In this document: piece after piece, positions 19,949-28,601 of the stretch
How the letters are laid out: each line of letters opens with the position of its first letter
How positions within the stretch are numbered: the stretch's first letter is position 1
Source: a virus
Reading direction: 5' to 3' (one strand)
Length of the DNA: 35,886 nt
IMG/VR virus record: IMGVR_UViG_3300028417_000003
Location: 1-35,886 of that record
Position numbers and translations under genes: made by a program
The notes under the pieces: model-generated
The model's database searches: none
Seen by the model: only the letters and a program-made list of their open reading frames with translations
What the model was told of the DNA's origin: nothing

Positions 19949-19977
19949 GTTGTAATGTGATTTGATTATTGCATCAA
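19949..19977 (-). promoter_or_regulatory. Candidate leftward promoter of the HTH operon
   Basis: On the minus strand TTGATG (19977-19972), a 17-base spacer and TACAAC (19954-19949) make a moderate sigma-70-like promoter. It would start transcription about 12 bases before the membrane-peptide ATG, which is short but usable. Confidence 0.3.
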
Positions 19978-19991
19978 AAAGCTAATATTAG
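19962..19991 (+). promoter_or_regulatory. Candidate rightward late promoter
   Basis: TTGATT (19962-19967) and TATTAG (19986-19991) with an 18-base spacer overlap the opposite-strand promoter candidate. Transcription would begin just before the ATG at 20007. The whole divergent gap is only 76 bases, so the two directions may compete. Confidence 0.3.
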
Positions 19992-20006
19992 GTTAAGGGC
20001 TGAAAA

Positions 20007-21281
20007 ATGATAACAAAATCCATAGTTTCAAGAATATCTAAGCCTATTGTTAGTGGAGTGGCTGGTAATTGGTGGGGGAATTTAGGCGTTGACTTTGGCA
20101 ATAATTTCCTTGCAATGCAATTCCAGAACAACAAATACGTTAAGAACAATCAGCAAAAAAGCTTGGCTGGAACTGGATTTACGTCAATTCACCCTGATGA
20201 TATTAATAGTTTCGATAAGTCTGGAATACTGGATACATTTGGAGCAGATGTTCCTGCGAGGAATAATAGTGGATTGTTAGGAGCTCCGGCAAGTGCAACT
20301 AATTTGAACCGATATTCAGGTAATGATCCCAGCTGGACTGGAGGTGGAACAACACCCCCCATTGTTGACACTGATGTGACATTTGATGGCATTCGTGGCG
20401 TTTCTGCTACTTTTGACGAAAATTCTGATAGTGGATATGGTGGTTCACGTGCGACAGGGTCTAACTTCCCTGTATCGGCGGGTATAGAATATACGGCATC
20501 ATATGTGCTGAAATTATCGCGCGTACTGACTGGCAGCGAGAGATTACAGGTTTATATAACAGGTAGTTATGGCGGCTGGTCGAAAGTTTTTAACAGCTCG
20601 AGCGACTACACGACACCCACAGAAATATCAATCTCGGATACTGTGCCTGTAAGTGGTGATATATATTTCACAATTTTTGTGCATACGGCTCCATTATCCT
20701 CTCCTGTCACTGTTTCTATCGGACATCGCCAATTTGAAGCGGGCGCATTTGCAACTTCCCCTATTATAACCTCAGGAGCAGCTAAACTACGGACGGGTGC
20801 AAGAGATGCAATATCAGGATTGGCACTTGACACTGGTATTGATTTTGCTTGTGTTGTTGATATCCAAGATACTGGTAGTGGCTCTATAAGATTGTTTGAA
20901 TTCAATGATGGAACTGACAATAACAAAATCATGATTTATCATAATAGCGGCAATGTTTGGCTACAGGTAAAAAGCGGGGGCTCAATAACTGCCGATGTAA
21001 ATCTGGGGGCGTGGGTTATAGGGCTACAAGCCTTTGTTTTTTCAGTGGGGGCAGACTACCTTAAAGCCAGTATTGTTGGGCAAGCGGCGGTAACTGATAG
21101 CGCAGTAACATTGCCAGTAACAACTACAGCTAATTTTCTTGGTGCAGGGCGTGTAAACACTGAAAATGTTAATGGTGCAATGCTAGAGCAGTATCACAGA
21201 GCAGGTGACACAGTAAACGATACCAGCTTTGCTGAATTTGAAACTCTAGCACAAGCCAGACTTACAGCGAATGGGGGCTAA
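20007..21281 (+). CDS. Fibre/appendage protein with carbohydrate-binding-like and lectin-like domains
   Basis: The 424-residue protein has a short N-terminal region (VSGVAGNWWGNLGVDFGNNF). A beta-sandwich like those of carbohydrate-binding modules follows (about residues 90-260, including VTVSIGHRQFEAGAFATSPI, the QLEAGxFATS-type ending common in phage fibres). A C-terminal concanavalin/LamG-like region comes last (DFACVVDIQDTGSGSIRLFE, then NVWLQVKSGG). It probably decorates the virion or binds host glycans. It opens the late operon, far from the other two receptor-type genes. The exact location on the particle is unknown. Confidence 0.65.
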   Translation: MITKSIVSRISKPIVSGVAGNWWGNLGVDFGNNFLAMQFQNNKYVKNNQQKSLAGTGFTSIHPDDINSFDKSGILDTFGADVPARNNSGLLGAPASATNLNRYSGNDPSWTGGGTTPPIVDTDVTFDGIRGVSATFDENSDSGYGGSRATGSNFPVSAGIEYTASYVLKLSRVLTGSERLQVYITGSYGGWSKVFNSSSDYTTPTEISISDTVPVSGDIYFTIFVHTAPLSSPVTVSIGHRQFEAGAFATSPIITSGAAKLRTGARDAISGLALDTGIDFACVVDIQDTGSGSIRLFEFNDGTDNNKIMIYHNSGNVWLQVKSGGSITADVNLGAWVIGLQAFVFSVGADYLKASIVGQAAVTDSAVTLPVTTTANFLGAGRVNTENVNGAMLEQYHRAGDTVNDTSFAEFETLAQARLTANGG

Positions 21282-21283
21282 AT

Positions 21284-21646
21284 ATGAGCAAGCTCCAAAC
21301 ATGGTTGATAATAATTCTAAGCTGTTTATTATTCTGGGCTAGTCTAGGCAAAGCAGTTTTTGCACAAGAAGTTTCAATTAGAACTATGCTAACAGATAAG
21401 CGATATATGCCGCCAGTATGCAAGAATGACATTTGTGTTTTGACAGGGCTAGGCGGCATAGTCCAAGTTTGGGAGGCTCATATTGACAGGAACGCTGGTA
21501 AAACATTTATCGTCAAGACGAACGAAGTTTGCGCAAGCGCTTGCTTTGAAGCATTAAAATATGCACAATCAAAAGGTGAAAATGTAATAGTTGAAAAAGG
21601 CGCAAAGTTAATATATCATGCGCCACAAGGTTTTGTTTTTAAATAA
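21284..21646 (+). CDS. Exported ClpP-like (COG3904-type) protein, apparently short
   Basis: The 120-residue product starts with a signal peptide (LIIILSCLLFWASLGKAVFA, cleavage likely before QEV). The mature part has GLGGIVQVWEAHIDRNAGKT, then NEVCASACFEALKYAQSKGE and KGAKLIYHAPQG. The CASAC plus FH/YHAP arrangement recalls periplasmic ClpP-fold proteins of the COG3904 type, where the serine in CASAC is the nucleophile position and the histidine follows a beta strand. The chain ends just after YHAP, shorter than the family, so it may be truncated. A periplasmic or host-envelope role is inferred. Confidence 0.55.
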   Translation: MSKLQTWLIIILSCLLFWASLGKAVFAQEVSIRTMLTDKRYMPPVCKNDICVLTGLGGIVQVWEAHIDRNAGKTFIVKTNEVCASACFEALKYAQSKGENVIVEKGAKLIYHAPQGFVFK

Positions 21647-21659
21647 GGAATAGATAGCA

Positions 21660-22169
21660 TTGCGCAATTTGGAAAATCACGTTGTTCGTGAAGTTGACGA
21701 TCCTCTCATTTCAACGGCTGAATTAGCACATCAGCGTCAAAAGCGACCATCTAGTTTGCATAGTGGCAAAATAAGTGCTGTTGTTAGTCTTAGAACTTTA
21801 ATTGGCGGATTAGCTGGCTATAAATTATCGGAACCACAAATCCGCGCGGCAAGTCGATTTAAAAGCGTTTATGAGGGGAGAGATACCGGAGGGGTTAGAG
21901 CAAGTGATTTTTCAAGGCCCTATGTTGATAGTTCATTTAAAAGCGCCAATGTAGAAATTGAACGAGGTGAGCGTGCCAGGCGAAAATATCGAGAGATAAT
22001 TGATGCGCTTGGCAGAAAGCATGTTAATCTGCTCGAGAGTGTAATAATCAAGGAATATTCGTTAAGCAAACTGGCAGGTAAAAAAAGACGTTCTGGCTAT
22101 AAAGAAGCCATTATTAAAAACAATATTATAAACGCGCTTAATGAATTGTGTTTATTTTTTAATTTGTGA
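21660..22169 (+). CDS. DUF6456-like regulatory protein
   Basis: The 169-residue protein includes IRAASRFKSVYEGRDTGGV, then RASDFSRPYVDSSFKSANV and a helical C-terminus with YREIIDALGRKHVNLLESVI. That order (a helix ending in RF...Y, the VRAxxxxRxxVDxx motif, then LGxxxxxLLxxV) matches DUF6456, found in alphaproteobacteria and their phages and often fused to DNA-binding domains. The start is TTG with AAGGAA upstream. Placed just before the terminase, it could control late transcription. The host implication is a main reason to suspect an alphaproteobacterium. Confidence 0.65.
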   Translation: MRNLENHVVREVDDPLISTAELAHQRQKRPSSLHSGKISAVVSLRTLIGGLAGYKLSEPQIRAASRFKSVYEGRDTGGVRASDFSRPYVDSSFKSANVEIERGERARRKYREIIDALGRKHVNLLESVIIKEYSLSKLAGKKRRSGYKEAIIKNNIINALNELCLFFNL

Positions 22170-22252
22170 TTGCAAAAAGGTTAAAACTAGTCTATTTGTA
22201 TATCATGCGCATAAACTGCGTTTTCATTAAATGGATATTAGAGGTTACTAGC

Positions 22253-22531
22253 ATGGCAACTCAAAATGGCAATGTTCTTGGAACATTCAGCGCAACTGGG
22301 CAATCAGATGATACAAAAGTGTCTCAAAGCGGTAGGTTAAGACTATCGTTTGCAGGAACGGCGACAGTGCGGCTAGAAGAATATTCAGACCAGAAAGCTG
22401 CCTTTATCGCAACAGGTGATGTTTATACGGCAACAGGAACTTATGCGCTTAATGGTGGTAAGCAACGCTCAAGATTGAGATTGAGTTGCACTGCTTACAC
22501 TGATGATGTTAATTATGAGATTTTGCAATAA
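22253..22531 (+). CDS. Small beta-rich probable virion protein
   Basis: ATG 22253 has GAGGTTACTAGC upstream; the longer frame from 22166 has no ribosome site. The 92-residue product is regular beta sequence (NVLGTFSATGQSDDTKVSQS, then GRLRLSFAGTATVRLEEYSD) and ends in CTAYTDDVNYEILQ, like small decoration or spike-base proteins. It lies ten bases before the small terminase gene. A structural role is inferred from composition and location. Confidence 0.55.
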   Translation: MATQNGNVLGTFSATGQSDDTKVSQSGRLRLSFAGTATVRLEEYSDQKAAFIATGDVYTATGTYALNGGKQRSRLRLSCTAYTDDVNYEILQ

Positions 22532-22540
22532 GGTTAAACA

Positions 22541-22966
22541 ATGGCAGCGAAAAACCTAACACCTAAACAACCTAAAAAAAATGTAGGCAGACCATTGCTA
22601 TATACAGAAAAGCTTGCCGATAAGATATGCCAAAGAATAGCTAATGGTGAAAGCCTCAAGAGCATTTGTAATTCAAAAGATATTCCAAGTAGAAATACAG
22701 TGAATATTTGGCGCAGAGAAAATAATGTATTTTATGACAAATACGTGCGCGCGAGAGAAGAGCAAGCGGATCATTTTGCTGATGAAATTATTGAAATAGC
22801 TGATACAGAAGACGACCCACAAAAGGCTAGAGTTAGAATAGACGCTCGCAAGTGGAAAGCTGGCAAGATGAAGGGTGAATATTCTGATAAGATTGTCACA
22901 GAACATAAGGGTGGAATAACAATCAATAAGATTGAGCGAGTTATAGTTGACAGCCCTAACGATTGA
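22541..22966 (+). CDS. terS: Terminase small subunit
   Basis: The 141-residue product has a basic N-terminus and a helix-turn-helix (VGRPLLYTEKLADKICQRIA, NGESLKSICNSKDIPSRNTV, then IWRRENN). The family segment REEQADHFADEIIEIAD and RVRIDARKWKAGKM follows, the latter typical of this group of small terminases. It recognises the packaging site and feeds DNA to the large subunit. The 3' end overlaps the large subunit start by 20 bases, consistent with coupled translation. Confidence 0.9.
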   Translation: MAAKNLTPKQPKKNVGRPLLYTEKLADKICQRIANGESLKSICNSKDIPSRNTVNIWRRENNVFYDKYVRAREEQADHFADEIIEIADTEDDPQKARVRIDARKWKAGKMKGEYSDKIVTEHKGGITINKIERVIVDSPND

Positions 22967-24248
22967 CACAGCAAGAGTTTTTAAGCCTCTTTTAGAACCT
23001 GCTAGATATAAAGGTGCTAAAGGTGGTCGCGGTTCTGGCAAGTCACATTTCTTTGCTGAATTGTTGGTTGAGGATAGTTTGCGCTATGCTGGTGATTATG
23101 GTGAGGGGTTGCTCTCTGTTTGTATCAGGGAAGTTCAAAAAGATTTAAGAGATAGTGCTAAGAGATTGATTGAGGGTAAGCTGGTAAAGTTGGGGTTAGG
23201 CGAAGCTGACGGGTTTAAGGTGTTTAGTAATGAAATACAAACTCCTAAAGACGGTGTCATAATATTTCAAGGCATGCAAGGTCAGACTGAAGATAGCATT
23301 AAATCACTTGAAGGCTTTGGCAGGGCTTGGATTGAGGAAGCTCAAAATATTGCGGAGAGTTCATTAGACCTTTTACGCCCAACAATTAGAGTAAAGCATT
23401 CTGAAATATGGGCTAGCTGGAACCCTAGGCGGAGAAATGATGCGATTGAAACCTTGTTTGACCCTGACGCTTTACCAACAGGCGCAGTTTTAATCAAAAC
23501 AGATTGGCGTGATAATCCTTGGTTCACTGATGTCCTAGAGCAGGAGCGGCAAGATTGCTTAAAGAATAAACCAGAACAATATAATCATATTTGGGAGGGT
23601 GGTTTCGCTACCATCCTTTCAGGAGCTTATTACGCTAAGCAATTACAAGTAATGCGGTCAGAGGGCAGAATAGGGAATGTTGCGGCTGACCCGCTTATGC
23701 AGATTAGAGCTGCTTGGGATATTGGCGGAACAGGTCAAAATGCTGATAATTGTGTTATTTGGATTTATCAGATAGTTGGCACTCAAATAAGATGGCTAGA
23801 TTATTATGAAGCTCAAGGGCAGCCTTTAGCAACTCATGTTAATTGGTTGAGGGCTAACGGATATAAAGACGCTCTTTGTATTTTGCCTCATGATGGCGTT
23901 AACCATGATAAAGTTTATGATGTAACCTATGAAACTGCTTTAAGAAGCGCTGGGTTTGATGTTCAGATAGTTAAGAGCCAGGGCAAGGGAGCAGCAATGA
24001 AACGTGTTGAGGTGTTTAGACGATTAGCACCTAATATGTGGTTCAATGAGCCAAAAACAAAAGCAGGGATTGAAACGCTCGGTTGGTATCATGCCAAGAA
24101 GAACGAAAAGAATAATGTGGACTTAGGTCCTAATCATGACTGGTCTAGCCATTGTGCAGATGCTGCAGGGCTGGCTTGCGTTGCCTATGAAATGCCAAGA
24201 GATAAATCAAAAATATTACCACAAGTTATTAAAAGAAGGGTTGTTTAA
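22947..24248 (+). CDS. terL: Terminase large subunit
   Basis: The 433-residue motor has a Walker A GGRGSGKS (residues 26-33), Walker B region RAWIEEAQ (about 126-133) and coupling motif SWNP (about 157-160). The C-terminal RNase H-like nuclease has acidic residues in AAWDIGG (D258), LPHDG (D316) and SHCADAAG (D405). It hydrolyses ATP to translocate DNA into the prohead and cuts concatemers. The TTG start at 22947 keeps all motifs. The stop shares a base with the portal ATG (TAATG). Confidence 0.92.
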   Translation: MTALTIDTARVFKPLLEPARYKGAKGGRGSGKSHFFAELLVEDSLRYAGDYGEGLLSVCIREVQKDLRDSAKRLIEGKLVKLGLGEADGFKVFSNEIQTPKDGVIIFQGMQGQTEDSIKSLEGFGRAWIEEAQNIAESSLDLLRPTIRVKHSEIWASWNPRRRNDAIETLFDPDALPTGAVLIKTDWRDNPWFTDVLEQERQDCLKNKPEQYNHIWEGGFATILSGAYYAKQLQVMRSEGRIGNVAADPLMQIRAAWDIGGTGQNADNCVIWIYQIVGTQIRWLDYYEAQGQPLATHVNWLRANGYKDALCILPHDGVNHDKVYDVTYETALRSAGFDVQIVKSQGKGAAMKRVEVFRRLAPNMWFNEPKTKAGIETLGWYHAKKNEKNNVDLGPNHDWSSHCADAAGLACVAYEMPRDKSKILPQVIKRRVV

Positions 24249-26281
24249 TGCAAGGCGAAGAAATTAAAAAACTAGCTTTGCTTGAGATAGAGGCGGCTAA
24301 GAAATACAGCGAAGAAGATTTGGCACCAGATCGTGAGCGCGCTTTAAGATATTATAATGGTGAGCCTGATGATTTGAATGTTGCTGACCATAAATCTAAG
24401 GTTCTTACTCGTTACACTGCTGATACGGTTAATTATATGATGCCTCAAATTATGCGTGTGTTTATGTCTAGCGATAAAGTTTGCGAAGTAAGGGCAGAAG
24501 GCGTATTACAAGCTATGCCTAAGCCAGAGGACTTTGATGGCGTTGAAGAAGTAAACGAAGAAGAAATTAAAAACGCGGCTTTAAAACGAGAGCAAAAGGA
24601 AGCCAAAGAAGCTACATTATTAGTTAATCATATTTTCCTAAAGAATAATAATGGCTATCAGATTATCTGGGACGCTACACTAGACGCTTTGCTTGGTGGC
24701 AATGGGATTGTTAAGTATTGGTATGATGATACGAAAGAATGCGAACACGAAGAACTAACCGACATTTCAGACGACCAATATTTTGAACTTATGGGCAGTG
24801 ATGATATCGAAATCACCACTCATAGCGAAAAAGACGGCTTACATGATGTCAAGTGTCAAACTGTTAAGAGCAACGGACGCATTAAAATAACGGCTATTAA
24901 GCCAGAAAATTTTCTAATCGATAGTGCGGCTACCAGCATTGAGACTGCAAGATTTGTTGCTCATAGAGAAGAAATAACTCGTTCTGATTTAGTCGCAATG
25001 GGATATAGCAAGGCGAAAGTTTATGATTTACCCATTGCTGGCTCAACTCAAGATGAAATAAATGATGCTCGTGGTTCTAGCGATGTTGATGATACAGCGA
25101 ATAAAGCAATGGAAGTTGTTGAATATCACGAATGCTTTATGCAGGTTGATGTTGATGATGATGGTGAAGCCGAAACCGTTAGAGTTTGCATCGGTGGCAA
25201 AGCATTACTCCACTGGGAAACACTAGAAGAAGATGACTTTCCTTTTGCTGATTTTGTTCCTGAACGTGTTGCGCACAGATGGCGTGGTGCTTCGGTAGCT
25301 GAAAAAACCATTCCATTAGAACGCCTTGGTTCAACGTTATTACGTGAAGTCATGGACAATCTATATTTAACCAATGCTCCACAACGAGAGGTTGATCTTG
25401 GTTCGGTAGAAAACCCTGATGTGTTAGTTTCCGGTGAGCTTGGCGGCATTATTTGGAAAAAAGCAGGATCATCGCCTATTCAATCGCAAGTTGTGCCATT
25501 TACAGCAGGGCAATCATTCCCGATTATCCAATATGTTGATGATTTGGTAATTCGTGCAACTGGTGTTGATAGAAATAGTTCCGCAACTAATCCTGACACA
25601 CTCCAAAACCAAACTGCTACGGCTGTTAATGCTTCTCAAAGCATGGCTTATAGTCGCATTGAGCTTGTATGTAGGAACTTCGCTAAAACTGGCTTTGAGA
25701 GATTATTCACAGGCATTCTAAAGCTACTTAAAAGCAAACAAAAAGAAGGCATTGCTGTTAGAGCTAGTGGGCAGTCATTAACGGTTAACCCTAGCGAATG
25801 GCAAACTGATATGGGTGTATCGGTTAATGTTGGCTTAGGTTCTGGAACTCGTGAAAAAGACGCACTGGCGCTTAATAATATTATGCAACATCAAGTTATG
25901 CTAGCTGATAAGTTTGAACAAACAGGCATGGCAGAACAAGCGCTTGATATGCTTCCTAAAGTCATTGATGTGATGAAAAAGACTGCGGAAGTTACTGGCG
26001 TTTCTATTCCAGAGCAATATTACCCTGATATTGATGAAGATAATATTAAAGAGATGAAAGCAAAATTGGCTGAGAAAGCTTCACAACCTCCTCAAGAAGA
26101 TCCAGAGATTACTCTTAAACGTGAAAAAATGATGGCTGATATAGTTCTTGAAAAAGAAAAAATGCAAGCAGATTTTGCATTGAAACAACAAGAAATGCAG
26201 CTCGAGGCGGAGTTAGCTCAACAAAAACTAATTATGACTGGGCAAATGACTGGTTCAGATATGAATATTAGAGGCACTTAA
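24248..26281 (+). CDS. Portal protein
   Basis: The 677-residue protein is the size and layout of the large podovirus portals. It has an N-terminal acidic helical region with YNGEPDD and TRYTADTVNYMMPQIMRVFM, a wing domain (WDATLDALLGGNGIVKYWYD, KPENFLIDSAAT), a clip region (VERVAHRWRGASVAEK-type segment and VDDLVIRATGVDRNSSATNP) and a long C-terminal coiled coil rich in Lys, Glu and Gln. It forms the dodecameric DNA gate at one capsid vertex. Its position between terL and the scaffold gene supports the call. Confidence 0.88.
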   Translation: MQGEEIKKLALLEIEAAKKYSEEDLAPDRERALRYYNGEPDDLNVADHKSKVLTRYTADTVNYMMPQIMRVFMSSDKVCEVRAEGVLQAMPKPEDFDGVEEVNEEEIKNAALKREQKEAKEATLLVNHIFLKNNNGYQIIWDATLDALLGGNGIVKYWYDDTKECEHEELTDISDDQYFELMGSDDIEITTHSEKDGLHDVKCQTVKSNGRIKITAIKPENFLIDSAATSIETARFVAHREEITRSDLVAMGYSKAKVYDLPIAGSTQDEINDARGSSDVDDTANKAMEVVEYHECFMQVDVDDDGEAETVRVCIGGKALLHWETLEEDDFPFADFVPERVAHRWRGASVAEKTIPLERLGSTLLREVMDNLYLTNAPQREVDLGSVENPDVLVSGELGGIIWKKAGSSPIQSQVVPFTAGQSFPIIQYVDDLVIRATGVDRNSSATNPDTLQNQTATAVNASQSMAYSRIELVCRNFAKTGFERLFTGILKLLKSKQKEGIAVRASGQSLTVNPSEWQTDMGVSVNVGLGSGTREKDALALNNIMQHQVMLADKFEQTGMAEQALDMLPKVIDVMKKTAEVTGVSIPEQYYPDIDEDNIKEMKAKLAEKASQPPQEDPEITLKREKMMADIVLEKEKMQADFALKQQEMQLEAELAQQKLIMTGQMTGSDMNIRGT

Positions 26282-26520
26282 TGCAAAAAAATGATTTTGT
26301 GGAGGCTGAAAGGCTTTTAGATAGCGATGTTGTTAAACTCGTTATTAAAAAAATGCGTCTTGGCGCAATGGAAGAACTCGCTCTTAGAACAGACAGCACA
26401 GATGCCAATGAGGTTGCTAGATTGCAATCCATTGTCCAGTGCGTTGATAATTTCCAAACGTCCTTAAAGGTAGCAGTAGCTAGCGAAAGGGCAAAACACC
26501 AAAAGACAGAAGTTGTATAA
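26281..26520 (+). CDS. Small helical head-morphogenesis protein
   Basis: The 79-residue product is helical and charged (MQKNDFVEAERLLDSDVVKL, then RLQSIVQCVDNFQTSLKVAV). It starts on the last base of the portal stop. Small helical proteins between portal and scaffold occur in related podovirus-type gene orders and are usually of unknown role; this may be an assembly cofactor. Confidence 0.55.
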   Translation: MQKNDFVEAERLLDSDVVKLVIKKMRLGAMEELALRTDSTDANEVARLQSIVQCVDNFQTSLKVAVASERAKHQKTEVV

Positions 26521-26529
26521 ACTGACCTG

Positions 26530-26542
26530 TCTATAACATAGA
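26530..26542. promoter_or_regulatory. Operator-like palindrome before the scaffold gene
   Basis: TCTAT and ATAGA form a perfect 5-bp inverted repeat around AAC. The right half reads AACATAGAAAG, also present in the palindrome at 11190-11204. It lies 15 bases before the scaffold ATG and may be a regulator site or a chance match in AT-rich DNA. Confidence 0.3.
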
Positions 26543-26556
26543 AAGAAGAACGCAAC

Positions 26557-27564
26557 ATGACCTCTAATGAGAATGTTAGTGAAAGTCACGGTATTAGTGA
26601 AAACGAAGCCGAGGCATTAGGATCGATGTTTGTTTCTGATGATGAGCCTAAAGAGGGCGACCAAAATCAGAAAGAAGAAGTTGAGACTGAAAACGAAACC
26701 GAAGAAGCTGCTGAACCTAATCCCGAAGAGGACGAAGGCGACCAACAGGAAGAAACGGACGCAGAACAAGATGAAGAACAGCAGCCTGATGAATATTTTG
26801 CAACCGATGAAATGAAAGTTAAACTTTCAGATGGTAGTGAAGTTAATGTTTCAGAGCTGTCTAAATCTTATTTCCGCGAAAAGGATTACACGCAATCAAA
26901 ACAGGAATTATCCTCAAAACGAAAAGAGGTTAATGAATGGACGGAGCGTTTAATCCAGCACGCTGAACAAGCTAAATCTGAAAAAGAAATGGCTTTACAG
27001 GTTATGGAACGCATGGCCCCTCCTGAACCTGATATATCTTTGCTTGATACTGACCCTTTAGGTTATCAAAGGGCAAAAGCACAATTTGATAAATATAGTC
27101 AAGATTATTATCAAATCGCGCAAGCTATTGATGGAGATAATCAGAGGATTTACGAAGCCAATGCTCAAGAAACACGAGATAAACAATTACAGGCACAAAA
27201 GCAGATATTAGAGGAACTCCCGCATTTAGCGGATAGAAAAGTTGCTCAAGAATTTGCGGAACGTGCTGATAAAATCATGATCGATGCTGGCTTTGCTCAA
27301 GACGAGATAAGCCAATTTGCTACTGATGTTAGAGTGATTAAATTGCTTGACCGCCTCAACACGCTAGAAAACGCTGAAAGAACGCGACAAGCTGGCAAGG
27401 CGAAAGCAAAAACACAACCTAAACGACCTCCATTTATTAAAGGTGGAAGGCGTAAAGGTTCACAGTCTGGTGCAATTAAGCAGTTTGATAACAGGTTAAA
27501 GAGTGCGCAAAAATCAGGTCGTCCCGAAGATGTAGGCGACATTCTCAGTAAACTCTTAAAATAA
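26557..27564 (+). CDS. Capsid scaffolding protein
   Basis: The 335-residue product has an extremely acidic N-terminus (Glu/Asp/Gln-rich to about residue 80). A segment YFATDEMKVKLSDGSEVNVS follows, then long helices with coiled-coil character (about 110-270) and a basic C-terminus (KAKAKTQPKRPPFIKGGRRK). That profile, immediately upstream of the major capsid gene, is typical of podovirus scaffolds that template prohead assembly and then leave. The basic end would contact the capsid protein. Confidence 0.82.
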   Translation: MTSNENVSESHGISENEAEALGSMFVSDDEPKEGDQNQKEEVETENETEEAAEPNPEEDEGDQQEETDAEQDEEQQPDEYFATDEMKVKLSDGSEVNVSELSKSYFREKDYTQSKQELSSKRKEVNEWTERLIQHAEQAKSEKEMALQVMERMAPPEPDISLLDTDPLGYQRAKAQFDKYSQDYYQIAQAIDGDNQRIYEANAQETRDKQLQAQKQILEELPHLADRKVAQEFAERADKIMIDAGFAQDEISQFATDVRVIKLLDRLNTLENAERTRQAGKAKAKTQPKRPPFIKGGRRKGSQSGAIKQFDNRLKSAQKSGRPEDVGDILSKLLK

Positions 27565-27575
27565 AGGTGTAAATT

Positions 27576-28538
27576 ATGGCACAAGTAAGCGGAACATTTA
27601 GTTCCTATGACGCGGTAGGCAATAAAGAGGATTTGATCGATAAGATTTTCGATATTTCTCCTATTGACTGCCCAATTCAAACAACTATTGGCAAATCAAA
27701 AGCTAATGGTAAATTTCATGAGTGGCAGACAGATAGTCTATCTGCTGCTAGTTCTAGCAATGCTCAAATCGAGGGCGATGAATATAGCTATTCAGCTCCT
27801 TCTGCGACAACTCGCGTTGGTAACTATTGCCAAATCGGGCGTAAAACCTTGATTGTTTCAGGCACGCAAGAAGCTGTTGCCAAAGCAGGGCGCAAGTCAG
27901 AGTTAGGCTATCAGGCTGCTAAAGCATCTAAAGAGCTTAAACGTGACATGGAAGCGGCTATTGGCTCGAACAATGCTTCAGTAGCAGGCGATGATACCAC
28001 AGCTCGCCAGTCTGGTGGACTGCGCGCATGGATAGACACTAACACTGATCTCGGCACTAGTGGTGCTGATGGTGGGTTTTCTAGTGGCATTGTGGCGGCT
28101 GCAACAGATGGCACACAGCGAGCATTTACTAAAACCATTATGGATACAGTGTTAAAGTCATGTTATGACAATGGCGCTGAAATCAAAATGCTTTCAGTTG
28201 GATCAGCTCAAAAGCAAACATTTTCAGGATTTATGTCTGATAGCAATGTTGCTCAACTTAGAACCAATGTTACTGGCAACGGTAAAACTTCTATTGTTGG
28301 CGGTGTTGATGTTTATGTTTCTGATTTTGGTGATGTAGCAGTGCAAGCAAATAGGTTCCAACGTGCACGCGATGGCTATTTTATTGACCCTGATTATGCT
28401 TCAGTTTCAATGCTTCGTAAATTGCAGGTTGATAAACCAGCTAAAACAGGTGATGCACAGAAATATGCTGTTTTGCATGAATGGACATTACAAGTTGATA
28501 ATGAAGCGGCTCATGGCGTTGCTGCTGATTTATCTTAA
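27576..28538 (+). CDS. Major capsid protein, SU10-type (DUF5309)
   Basis: The 320-residue protein matches the SU10_MCP/DUF5309 family: SGTFSSYDAVGNKEDLIDKI near the N-terminus, SPIDCPIQTTIGKSKANG and HEWQTDSL, then ATTRVGNYCQIGRKTLIVSG and a QEAVAKAGR-type helix. The family adopts the HK97 fold and forms the icosahedral shell. It follows the scaffold gene by 11 bases with AAGGTG as ribosome site. A terminator-like hairpin follows its stop. Confidence 0.9.
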   Translation: MAQVSGTFSSYDAVGNKEDLIDKIFDISPIDCPIQTTIGKSKANGKFHEWQTDSLSAASSSNAQIEGDEYSYSAPSATTRVGNYCQIGRKTLIVSGTQEAVAKAGRKSELGYQAAKASKELKRDMEAAIGSNNASVAGDDTTARQSGGLRAWIDTNTDLGTSGADGGFSSGIVAAATDGTQRAFTKTIMDTVLKSCYDNGAEIKMLSVGSAQKQTFSGFMSDSNVAQLRTNVTGNGKTSIVGGVDVYVSDFGDVAVQANRFQRARDGYFIDPDYASVSMLRKLQVDKPAKTGDAQKYAVLHEWTLQVDNEAAHGVAADLS

Positions 28539-28545
28539 ATAAACT

Positions 28546-28572
28546 AAGAGGGCGGCTTAGTCTGCCCTCTTT
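28546..28572 (+). terminator. Hairpin after the major capsid gene
   Basis: AAGAGGGC (28546-28553) and GCCCTCTT (28564-28571) form a perfect 8-bp stem with a 10-base loop, followed only by TAACC. With a short T-run within the stem it is probably a partial terminator that raises capsid expression relative to downstream genes or protects the 3' end. Confidence 0.65.
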
Positions 28573-28595
28573 AACCAAACAAAGAGAAAGTTGCT
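28573..28595 (+). repeat. 23-base direct repeat, copy 1
   Basis: This segment (beginning AACCAAACAAAG and ending AAAGTTGCT) is repeated exactly at 28618-28640, a period of 45 bases. The first copy lies in the leader of the small gene at 28602. Confidence 0.9.
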
Positions 28596-28601
28596 AAGAA
28601 A

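Noticed and set aside
25126-25449. 107-codon minus-strand frame inside the portal gene
   Set aside because: It is a shadow of the portal gene: Ser/Thr-rich low-complexity translation, no ribosome site and no conserved motif.
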